DNA of 5,956 bases from Candidatus Aenigmatarchaeota archaeon (GTDB lineage: Archaea > Aenigmatarchaeota > Aenigmatarchaeia > CG10238-14 > SpSt-28). The notes under the pieces were generated by a model. That model was not told the DNA's origin. It saw nothing but the letters and a program-made list of their open reading frames with translations, and made no database searches. The translations under genes were made by a program, and so were the position numbers. Shown one piece after another: positions 1 through 5,955 of the stretch. The stretch is from the NCBI GenBank assembly GCA_025058985.1, contig JANXEB010000041.1, positions 1 through 5,956 of the forward strand, read 5' to 3'. Every line of letters starts with the position of its first letter. The stretch's first letter is position 1.

Positions 1-1
1 A

Positions 2-2635
2 AGAAAAAGCAAAGGATTTAAAATGCTCAAAGAAGCTATTGGATTTGATTTTAGTTTTAGACCAGAATTTGTTAGGAATATAGATGACTATTTTGCTTTT
101 AATTTAAATATAGTTGAAATAGTTAAAAAATTAGGAGCAGGTGGACTAATTTTTATACCTATTAGTAAAGGAGTTGAATTTGGAAAAGAAGTTGAGAAAA
201 TTTTAAGAGAAAATAACATAAATGCATTATTCTTGGATAGTAAAAAGAAAAATATATTGAAAAAATTTGAAAAGGGGGAAATAGATGTTTTAATAGGAAT
301 TGGTTCTTATAAAAGTCCATTAGCTAGAGGTATTGATTTACCAGAAAGAATTAGATATGCAATTTTTTATGGCGTTCCAAGAATGGAAATAAAACTTAGT
401 TACGAAAAAATTCCTACAAAAACAATTTCTTTATTAACAAACATCCTACCTTTTATAGAAGATAATTATAAAAAAGCGAAAATTCAAAAATTTATAGAAA
501 TATTGAGAAATACTATGAAAAAATATTTGTATGAAAAATACATTGATGAAAATTTAATGAATGAAATAGGAGAATTTTTAAAGACTATAATTAATGAGGA
601 TTTTATAAAAAAAATTGAAAAATCCGAAACAACTTCTCTCATTAAAAAAGAACAAGATTTTTTTCTAGTGGTTTCGGATCCATTAGCTTATATACAAGGC
701 TCTGGAAGAACTTCTAGACTATTTGTTGGTGGAATAACAAAAGGTCTATCTATTTTAATAGTTGATGAGAAAAAAGCTTTTAACGATTTAATAAAAAAAC
801 TCAATTATTTCATAGATGACTTTGAAATAAAAGAACTAAGCGAAGAAAAACTAAAACAAACTATTGAAAAAATAGATGAAGATAGAGAAAAAATTAGGAG
901 AAAAGAAAAAATAGAAAAAGAATATTTTGAAACTGCTTTAATAATAGTAGAAAGTCCAACAAAAGCAAGAACTATTTCTAGATTTTTCGGAACTCCTGCA
1001 AAAAGAGTTTTTAATGGTAATGTATTTTTTGAAACTATAATTGGAAAATATTTAGCTTGTGTAGCAGCAACACAAGGACATTTACTAGAACTAAAAAATG
1101 AAGGTGGATTGTATGGGATAAAAATAATAGAAAATAATTTTTTACCTATTTACGATTTTATAAAAAAGTGCTCGAAATGTAATGAAAGTTTTGTTGATGG
1201 AGAATTTTGTCCTTTTTGTGGTTCAAAAGAGATTTTTAATAAAAAGAGTATAATAGAGGCTTTAAAAGAATTGGCTTTAGAATATGATAAAATTTTTATA
1301 GCAACAGATTTCGATTCCGAAGGTGAAAAAATTTGTTACGATATATTTTCTCATTTAAATATAATCAATAATAATATAAAAAGACTAGAAATTCACGAAA
1401 TTACTAGAAATGCTTTTTTAAGAGCTTTAGAAAATCCAATTGATTTAGATGAAAAGTTAGTAGAAAGTCAATTAGTTAGAAGAATAGAAGATAGATTAGT
1501 TGGATATAGTCTTAGTGAAATGTTGCAAAAAGAATTCAATAAAAAAACTTTATCTGCTGGTAGAGTACAGAGTCCTGTATTAAAATGGATTATAGAAAAT
1601 GCTAAGGAATATGCTAAAAAAAAGAAAATACTTAGAGTTAAAATAGAAAATGAGTTAGAAATAGATTTTGAAATAAAAGAAAGAAAAATTGATCTAAATA
1701 AAGAAGTTTTTGTTGAAGTGGAAGAAGTTGAAGAAAAAATCAATCCATTACCACCTTATATAACAAACTCTTTACTAAAAGATGCTAACCAACTATATAA
1801 TTTTAGCTCTACTGAAATTATGAGAATTGCTCAAGATTTGTTTGAATGCGGTTTGATAACTTATATTAGAACTGATTCTACAACTGTTTCAGATCTTGGA
1901 ATGAAAATAGCAAAAGATTATTTGGAGAAAAAAAATTTAAAAGAAATATTTGAGCCAAAAAAATATTATAAAGAAGGTGCACATGAATGTATAAGACCAA
2001 CTAAAAGTATAGACTCTTTTGAACTAAAGCAATTAATAAATTTAAAATTATTAAGATTTCCAATAAGGTTTGAAGACAAACATTTTTTGATATATGATTT
2101 AATTTTTAAAAGATTTATTGCAAGTCAGTGTAAAAATGCTTTGATAAAAAAACAAATAATAAAAGCAAGTTTGAATTCCTATTCTTCAAAATTAGAAAGA
2201 GTTGTTGAAATAGTTGATAGCGGATTTTTAAATTTTTCATTTTTAAAAACTTTTGAAAGAATTAGTAGTGGAAAATATAAAATATTAGAAGGTTCTTTGA
2301 GAAGAGTTCCATTAGCTTGGTTATTTAAAGAAGGTGATATTATAGAAAAAATGAAAAAAGAGGGAATTGGTAGACCTAGTACTTACTCTAACATAATAAA
2401 CAAACTTTTTGAAAAGAGATATGTAATGAAAATTAAAGAAAAAATAATACCAACTAGCCTAGGAAAAAAAGTTATGAACTTTTTAGAAAATAAGTATAAA
2501 AATTTGATATCAGTAGAAACAACTAGAAAATTAGAGGAAGATATGGATAAAATAGAAAAAGGTGAGCTATATTATCAAGATGTTTTGAAAAGAATTTTTA
2601 ATGAATTAATATCCTTAAAATTAATTCAGCCATAA
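2..2635 (+). CDS. rgy: Reverse gyrase, 5'-truncated by window edge (helicase RecA2 + latch + topoisomerase IA)
   Basis: Reverse gyrase introduces positive supercoils into DNA using ATP and is the hallmark enzyme of hyperthermophiles. The frame is open from base 2, and the ATG at 23 is internal: the residues before it (KSKGFK) and after it (MLKEAIGF) match the stretch following the SAT motif III in this family. The N-terminal zinc finger and RecA1 domain with Walker A and DEAD box therefore lie outside the window. Numbering from M23: RecA2 with motif V around RGIDLPERIRYAIFYGVP (102-119); a helical latch at about 121-205; motif VI QGSGRTSR (225-232); TOPRIM glutamate E310 in VESPTKA; a zinc ribbon C383/C386/C396/C399 inside TOPRIM; D429-x-D431-x-E433-G; the catalytic tyrosine Y614 in LITYIRTDST; HECIRPT (654-660). 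About 878 residues are visible, of the roughly 1100-1200 usual. No intein is seen. The stop overlaps the convergent TFS gene by 10 nt. Very confident. Confidence 0.97.
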   Translation, partial: RKSKGFKMLKEAIGFDFSFRPEFVRNIDDYFAFNLNIVEIVKKLGAGGLIFIPISKGVEFGKEVEKILRENNINALFLDSKKKNILKKFEKGEIDVLIGIGSYKSPLARGIDLPERIRYAIFYGVPRMEIKLSYEKIPTKTISLLTNILPFIEDNYKKAKIQKFIEILRNTMKKYLYEKYIDENLMNEIGEFLKTIINEDFIKKIEKSETTSLIKKEQDFFLVVSDPLAYIQGSGRTSRLFVGGITKGLSILIVDEKKAFNDLIKKLNYFIDDFEIKELSEEKLKQTIEKIDEDREKIRRKEKIEKEYFETALIIVESPTKARTISRFFGTPAKRVFNGNVFFETIIGKYLACVAATQGHLLELKNEGGLYGIKIIENNFLPIYDFIKKCSKCNESFVDGEFCPFCGSKEIFNKKSIIEALKELALEYDKIFIATDFDSEGEKICYDIFSHLNIINNNIKRLEIHEITRNAFLRALENPIDLDEKLVESQLVRRIEDRLVGYSLSEMLQKEFNKKTLSAGRVQSPVLKWIIENAKEYAKKKKILRVKIENELEIDFEIKERKIDLNKEVFVEVEEVEEKINPLPPYITNSLLKDANQLYNFSSTEIMRIAQDLFECGLITYIRTDSTTVSDLGMKIAKDYLEKKNLKEIFEPKKYYKEGAHECIRPTKSIDSFELKQLINLKLLRFPIRFEDKHFLIYDLIFKRFIASQCKNALIKKQIIKASLNSYSSKLERVVEIVDSGFLNFSFLKTFERISSGKYKILEGSLRRVPLAWLFKEGDIIEKMKKEGIGRPSTYSNIINKLFEKRYVMKIKEKIIPTSLGKKVMNFLENKYKNLISVETTRKLEEDMDKIEKGELYYQDVLKRIFNELISLKLIQP

Positions 2636-2955
2636 CTTCTCCAAGTATATTTACATTTTACACATCTATAAAATAAAGTAGGTGGTTCATCTATGGATCT
2701 AGTTTGTTGGGTCCACCAGTATGCTTCTTCATTATTACAATTTGGGCAATTTATTTTTGTTTTTGGCAAATCCTTTTCTATATCTGCTTTACCCAAAACT
2801 TTTATTTCTCCAATTTTTTCACCTTTTTCTTCCATCATTATTTTTTCACCTTTTTCTAGTTGATAGTATTTATCACAAACTTTACAATAAAACATCGTTT
2901 TTTTGTTTTTTATTACAGGCTTCAAAGCTGAATTGCATTTTTTGCAAAACCTCAT
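2626..2955 (-). CDS. tfs: Transcription factor S (TFIIS/RPB9-like transcript cleavage factor)
   Basis: A 109-residue protein of normal TFS length. TFS enters the secondary channel of archaeal RNA polymerase and stimulates cleavage of backtracked RNA, giving rescue and proofreading. An N-terminal zinc ribbon uses C4/C7 and C24/C27. A charged linker (about 33-65) follows. The C-terminal TFIIS-type ribbon uses C70/C73 and C98/C101 and contains QTRSIDEPPT, whose acidic pair D89-E90 is the cleavage-inducing dipeptide. It should therefore be active rather than an inhibitory paralogue. The linker holds a tandem EKGEKI repeat. The ATG lies 1 nt beyond the signal peptidase stop, and an in-frame TAG 9 nt further upstream excludes a longer start. 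The nearest Shine-Dalgarno-like GAGGTG is 18 nt away, too far to be typical, so translation probably relies on coupling to the upstream gene. It is the last gene of the operon and its 3' end overlaps reverse gyrase. Confidence 0.96.
   Translation of the reverse strand: MRFCKKCNSALKPVIKNKKTMFYCKVCDKYYQLEKGEKIMMEEKGEKIGEIKVLGKADIEKDLPKTKINCPNCNNEEAYWWTQQTRSIDEPPTLFYRCVKCKYTWRSYG
2813..2857. repeat. 18-bp perfect direct repeat, 27-bp period, inside TFS
   Basis: An identical 18-base unit occurs at 2813-2830 and 2840-2857, separated by 9 nt. The 27-bp period equals nine codons, so the repeat is in frame in TFS and encodes EKGEKI twice in the linker between the two zinc ribbons (residues 34-39 and 43-48). 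It may be a recent tandem duplication whose intervening bases have diverged. Low-complexity Glu/Lys codons make some chance similarity likely, but 18 exact bases is longer than expected. Confidence 0.7.
2833..2850 (-). promoter_or_regulatory. Possible internal translation start within TFS
   Basis: On the minus strand GGTGA (GGTG at 2850-2847) is followed 8 nt later by two consecutive in-frame ATGs (M40 at 2838-2836 and M41 at 2835-2833). This spacing is better than that of the annotated TFS start. Initiation here would give a roughly 70-residue protein with the linker and C-terminal TFIIS ribbon but no N-terminal ribbon. It could equally be a by-product of Lys/Gly/Glu codons, so this is a tentative call. 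Confidence 0.3.
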
Positions 2956-2956
2956 A

Positions 2957-3637
2957 CTAACAAACTATTTGAACACCTCTTATACCAAATAATTTAGCAA
3001 ATATTAATTTTATATAACCTATTTTTGGAATTATAAAAATAACTTTACCTATTATTTCGTTTTCTTTAATATTTTTTTCATAAGATAGTTGAGCATTATT
3101 ATTATCTCCTTTTGTTTGATAACTATTATCTTCATTTATTTTAATAACTCTGTGTATTATTGGTGCTGCCATTCCCTCTTTCATAAAAACAATTACATCC
3201 CCTATTTTATATTTATTTTCCTTTTTTACTATTGCAACATCACCCGGCAAAAATCCTTTACTTAAAGGAAAACTATTTATAAAATCTCTACTATAGCCAA
3301 GGTTTTTTTCCAGCCATTTATAATGAAAGTCTTCTATTCTTTTTTCATTTGTATGTGCCATTGAACAACTAACTATAGCAACTATTGGTGGATTTGATTG
3401 AAGTATTAAAGAAAAAACAAAATATAGAGTTATTACTATGATATTTATTCCTATAAAATATTCATGCAAAGAATCTCTTGAAAAGAAATATGCTAAAAAA
3501 AGAATTCCTATAGCAATCCAATAATTTGTTATATCCTTTATTTTTAAAAAATAAAAAATAGCTAAAGTTATTAATAAATAAACAACTATACTATAATCTT
3601 TTTTATTAAATTCTTTTAGTTTTTTAAGCACGTCCAT
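2957..3637 (-). CDS. Signal peptidase I, Sec11-like (S26B), divergent archaeal variant
   Basis: A 226-residue membrane protease that should remove signal peptides from exported proteins. Three hydrophobic segments (about 16-32, 38-53, 60-80) precede the catalytic domain. The serine box is PPIVAIVSCSMAH, with S92 the expected nucleophile. LPGDVAIV (130-137), IGDVIVF (145-151), IIHRVI (160-165) and TKGDNN (175-180) follow. H162 in place of the bacterial lysine marks the archaeal/ER Ser-His type, and D178 is the expected acidic residue. Oddities: the usual SxSMxP is SCSMAH, about 40 residues separate S92 from GD (about 10 is usual), and the second acidic residue six positions after D178 is absent, with E187 the nearest candidate. 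A hydrophobic C-terminal stretch may pack on the membrane. Start: the ATG overlaps the last 14 nt of the DUF99 gene and follows a good Shine-Dalgarno AGAGGAG at 6 nt. The family is confident; the mechanism is inferred. Confidence 0.9.
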   Translation of the reverse strand: MDVLKKLKEFNKKDYSIVVYLLITLAIFYFLKIKDITNYWIAIGILFLAYFFSRDSLHEYFIGINIIVITLYFVFSLILQSNPPIVAIVSCSMAHTNEKRIEDFHYKWLEKNLGYSRDFINSFPLSKGFLPGDVAIVKKENKYKIGDVIVFMKEGMAAPIIHRVIKINEDNSYQTKGDNNNAQLSYEKNIKENEIIGKVIFIIPKIGYIKLIFAKLFGIRGVQIVC

Positions 3638-4187
3638 AGCTTTCTCCTCTTACAATGCCAGTAGCTATTATATGAGCTATTCTTAATGGTTCTGGAATAT
3701 CTCCTCTTGTTGTTGAAATTTCTATTATTTTTTGACATTCGATATCGCTTAAACCAATTTTTTGATAATATAATTTTTTAAATTTTTTAATTTCTCCAGC
3801 ATTTTTTATTTTTTTCATTCTTTCTTCATAATCTTCAAAATTTCTTAAAGCTCTTTCAACCTTTTCTAGATCTGGCATTTTTCTATTTATAACTATTATT
3901 GGTATATTAGTTTTTTCATAAAGCTCTTTTATATCAACTATATTAAAACCAGCTAGTGTTATACCATCTAACATTAAAACTTTTATTTGTTTTTTATGCC
4001 TTGAATTGTTTATCATTTTTGTTAACTTTTCTGTTGCATCTTTACCATCTAATTCAACATAAGTAGATAATAAACCATCTAGGAATAAACCTCCTCTAAA
4101 TATAGTTGCTACAACAAGAACTTTTTCTTGATTTCTTTCAAAATAGCTATCATCTACACCAACAATCCTTATTTCTTTTTTTATCAT
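3624..4187 (-). CDS. DUF99/UPF0215 family protein (endonuclease V homologue)
   Basis: A 187-residue protein of the archaeal DUF99/UPF0215 family, which is related to endonuclease V and shares the RNase H-like fold. No activity is established for the family as far as I know. Conserved stretches are visible in order: RIVGVDDSYF (7-16), RGGLFLDGLL (31-40), LDGKDAT (46-52), VLMLDGITLAGFNIVD (70-85), IPIIVINRKMPD (95-106) and GDIPEPLRIAH (162-172). D12 and D74 sit where endonuclease V has its first and last metal-binding aspartates. E45 or D47 could stand in for the middle acidic residue, which is my inference. Length is normal. The ATG fits the usual family start just before the first beta strand. 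It is the first gene of the operon, overlapping signal peptidase by 14 nt, with its promoter in the 27-nt gap shared with tRNA-Cys. No strong Shine-Dalgarno is seen at 5-10 nt, so a leaderless or short-leader mRNA is likely. The family call is firm; the biochemical role is open. Confidence 0.9.
   Translation of the reverse strand: MIKKEIRIVGVDDSYFERNQEKVLVVATIFRGGLFLDGLLSTYVELDGKDATEKLTKMINNSRHKKQIKVLMLDGITLAGFNIVDIKELYEKTNIPIIVINRKMPDLEKVERALRNFEDYEERMKKIKNAGEIKKFKKLYYQKIGLSDIECQKIIEISTTRGDIPEPLRIAHIIATGIVRGESYGRA
3644..3650 (-). promoter_or_regulatory. Shine-Dalgarno site for signal peptidase
   Basis: On the minus strand AGAGGAG lies 6 nt before the ATG at 3637. It sits inside the last codons of the DUF99 gene, so the signal peptidase start is read within upstream coding sequence. 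The site fixes this ATG as the start and supports translational coupling within the operon. It is the best-looking ribosome site in the window. Confidence 0.75.
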
Positions 4188-4214
4188 AAATTATATTATA
4201 AACCTTTAAAATGA
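4188..4214. promoter_or_regulatory. Compact divergent promoter region (DUF99 operon / tRNA-Cys)
   Basis: These 27 nt are all that separates the DUF99 start codon from the mature tRNA 5' end, so both promoters must lie here or reach into the flanking genes. The centre is a near-palindromic AT run, TTATATTATAA (4191-4201), which reads as a TATA-like element in both directions. A second TTTAAA element lies at 4205-4210. On the plus strand the AT run is 15-25 nt before the tRNA. On the minus strand TTTTAAA lies 18-24 nt before the ATG. Archaeal TATA boxes normally sit about 26 nt before the transcript start, so exact assignment is uncertain. Confidence 0.4.
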
Positions 4215-4291
4215 GCTGGGGTGGCCGAGCCCGGTCTAAGGCGCGCGCCTGCAGAGCGCGTTAATCGTGGGTTCAAATCCCACCCCCAGCT
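4215..4291 (+). tRNA. tRNA-Cys (anticodon GCA)
   Basis: A complete cloverleaf can be drawn. The acceptor stem is GCTGGGG (4215-4221) with CCCCAGC (4284-4290), 7 of 7 paired. U8 is 4222. The D stem is GCC/GGC (4224-4226 with 4240-4242), with A14, G15, G18-G19 (4233-4234) and A21. The anticodon stem is CGCGC/GCGCG (4244-4248 with 4256-4260). The 7-nt loop CTGCAGA puts T33 before anticodon GCA at 4251-4253. The variable loop is 4261-4266, giving G15-C48. The T stem is GTGGG/CCCAC (4267-4271 with 4279-4283) with loop TTCAAAT. The discriminator base at 4291 is T, the expected U73 identity element for cysteine. CCA is not encoded. There is no intron, and the gene is not split. About 68% GC, far above its surroundings. 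Confidence 0.97.
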
Positions 4292-4335
4292 TTTAGTTTC
4301 TATTGAAAGTGAATTAAAATTTACAAATCTTCTAA
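4291..4335. terminator. Convergent spacer, possible T-run terminators
   Basis: This AT-rich spacer lies between the 3' ends of the tRNA (+) and the M48 protease (-). A TTTT run directly follows the tRNA (4291-4294), with further T-rich sequence to about 4305, resembling the short oligo-T signals that end archaeal transcripts. On the minus strand a TTTT within AAATTTTAATT (about 4311-4321) could end the protease mRNA. No stem-loop is seen. The assignment is weak and rests on position and base composition only. Confidence 0.3.
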
Positions 4336-5955
4336 TCAGCTTCTAATTACCTTAATAAATAAATCAACAAGATAATATACAATTGACAAAAACAATATTA
4401 TGAAAAAGAAGAAAATACCACTTATTATAAACCAAATTCTAACTCTACTTCTAATTCTTTTTCCATCTTCAGTTATTATCTCATCCAACTCTATTCTTGC
4501 ATTCCCACCTCTTATGAACCATCCTCTTATTTTAACATTTTTTCCAATAAGATTATCTAATTTAAAAAAGGCAAAAACCAAATTACTCAGAAAAGGTACT
4601 ATGCCTTCATAGTTTAGATATATTATTCCTGTTTTATCTCTAAAAACCATATCCTCCGAAAAAATTAATCCTGGAACTCCCCTGCCAATTATTTCGCCCT
4701 CTAACTCTACTGGCTTACCTTTAAGTGGAGATGCATAAACATCTGACATTAAATCTGCTACACTTTTCTTCTCGAATCCACCGCTTCTATATCTATAAGA
4801 AACTATTGAATATAATACAATTCCCATTCCTATTAAAGATAATATTGTTTTTTCGAATAGTGAAAATGGTATTTTTACTAAACCTATAAAATCCAGGAAG
4901 AGAATTATTACATATAAGACAATATAAAGATATGGTAAAATTAAGAATAGTATATCGTTAAAGAAATTAGAATATAGTTTGCTTTTATCTATTTTATAAC
5001 TTTCTATTTTTTTAATATCAAAAAATGAAACATCGTATATTTTATCTAATCTTTTGATTCTCTTTGCAGTTAAGGGATGTGAAGATCTCAATTCTATAAT
5101 AAAAGCCCAAGGATTTTTTAAATCAAATAAAAATGTTTTTTCAAGAAACTCTGAGTTATCTAAATTTTTAAGAAAATAGTATGAAACTCCTATTTGTTGA
5201 GCGTTGAAGTAATCAACTATCCCCAAGGTTCTTATTCCCTTCATAAACTCTATTTGCTTTTTTTCATCTGGATTTGAAATTATACCATAAGATATCTTTA
5301 TTAAAGCACTTGCTAAAGGATTGGAGTTTTTCATTGACTTAGCAGCAAATTCATCAGCAGTATATTCTCTTACTCTACTTAGAAATAATAGTAGATAATT
5401 TCCAATTAAGTAGAATATATAGGCGATAATTCCTAGAAAGAATACATAAAAAGAACCTTTTCTCCTATTTTTAGTCTCTCTTCCATTCTTCAGTAGAGTT
5501 TGATACATATGATAAAGTATAGCTAAGAGAAAGGCTGCTAACGTCATGATTATGAAATCCTTATTAACAATATGTCCAATTTCATGAGCAAAAACTGCTT
5601 TTCTTTCTTCAGTATTTAGATAAGTTAATATACCTCTTGTAAAAACTACTCTTGCATTGAAAGATGCAGAACCATAAGCGAAAGTTTGTGGATTATCATC
5701 ATCTATAAAACCAATTTTCGGGAATTTTATTCTATTCTTCTCACAAATACTTTCTATGAAACTTACTAGTTCATTATCTTTACTTCTTAGTTCATCTATT
5801 GATATCCATCTTAAACCGTAGAAAAGTCTGAAAACTATATCCGAAATGTAAGGTGAAATAATCCATTGAAGAAAAAATACAATAGCTGTTATTGAAATTA
5901 GTAAAACAAGATCTATAATTCCAAAAAAGTAAAAAATTCCAAAAATTATGGAAAG
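4336..5955 (-). CDS. M48 family (HtpX/Ste24-like) membrane metalloprotease with C-terminal beta-rich module, 5'-truncated by window edge
   Basis: A zinc metalloprotease of the M48 class, expected to degrade damaged or misfolded membrane proteins. The frame is open from the right edge (539 residues visible). The ATG at 5547 is internal: 136 upstream codons hold the active site. No ATG, GTG or TTG occurs in frame in those codons, so the start lies outside the window. Numbering from 5955: hydrophobic N-terminal region (2-30); NPQTFAYG (88-95), typical M48 sequence; HEIGH zinc motif (124-128) with catalytic E125; membrane segments about 133-152 and 167-193; REYTAD with third ligand E197; SHPLTAKRI (292-300), the conserved H-P-x-x-x-R region; membrane segments about 331-360 and 370-387; a soluble beta-rich stretch about 399-497 (KPVELEGEIIGRGVPG, then KNVKIRGWFIRGG) resembling an OB-like fold; a final membrane segment about 507-533. 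It is longer than typical HtpX (about 290 residues) because of this C-terminal addition. Protease family sure; module fold inferred. Confidence 0.93.
   Translation of the reverse strand, partial: LSIIFGIFYFFGIIDLVLLISITAIVFFLQWIISPYISDIVFRLFYGLRWISIDELRSKDNELVSFIESICEKNRIKFPKIGFIDDDNPQTFAYGSASFNARVVFTRGILTYLNTEERKAVFAHEIGHIVNKDFIIMTLAAFLLAILYHMYQTLLKNGRETKNRRKGSFYVFFLGIIAYIFYLIGNYLLLFLSRVREYTADEFAAKSMKNSNPLASALIKISYGIISNPDEKKQIEFMKGIRTLGIVDYFNAQQIGVSYYFLKNLDNSEFLEKTFLFDLKNPWAFIIELRSSHPLTAKRIKRLDKIYDVSFFDIKKIESYKIDKSKLYSNFFNDILFLILPYLYIVLYVIILFLDFIGLVKIPFSLFEKTILSLIGMGIVLYSIVSYRYRSGGFEKKSVADLMSDVYASPLKGKPVELEGEIIGRGVPGLIFSEDMVFRDKTGIIYLNYEGIVPFLSNLVFAFFKLDNLIGKNVKIRGWFIRGGNARIELDEIITEDGKRIRSRVRIWFIISGIFFFFIILFLSIVYYLVDLFIKVIRS

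Noticed and set aside
1169..1219. Cysteine cluster in the topoisomerase considered as an inserted foreign zinc domain
   Set aside because: A zinc ribbon within the TOPRIM region is a normal feature of reverse gyrases.
1468..1743. Minus-strand open frame of 91 codons inside reverse gyrase
   Set aside because: It is antisense to the conserved topoisomerase region; its Ser/Phe/Leu/Ile-rich composition is what the complement of Lys/Glu-rich AT codons gives.
2721..2960. Plus-strand open frame of 79 codons opposite TFS
   Set aside because: It is antisense to a gene with eight zinc-binding cysteines; Phe/Leu-rich low-complexity product with no recognisable family.
4249..4255. Reading the tRNA anticodon as TGC (alanine)
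   Set aside because: The 5-bp anticodon stem fixes the 7-nt loop CTGCAGA with T at position 33, so positions 34-36 are GCA. U73 also fits cysteine, not alanine.
4329..4347. Direct repeat CTTCTAAT near the protease stop codon, considered as an attachment-site-like repeat beside the tRNA
   Set aside because: Only 8 bases, AT-rich, partly inside the coding end, and not a copy of the tRNA 3' end; no integrase or element lies nearby.
4400..4612. Plus-strand open frame of 70 codons opposite the M48 protease C terminus
   Set aside because: It is a shadow of the protease's beta-rich region and final membrane segment, with no ribosome site or family resemblance.
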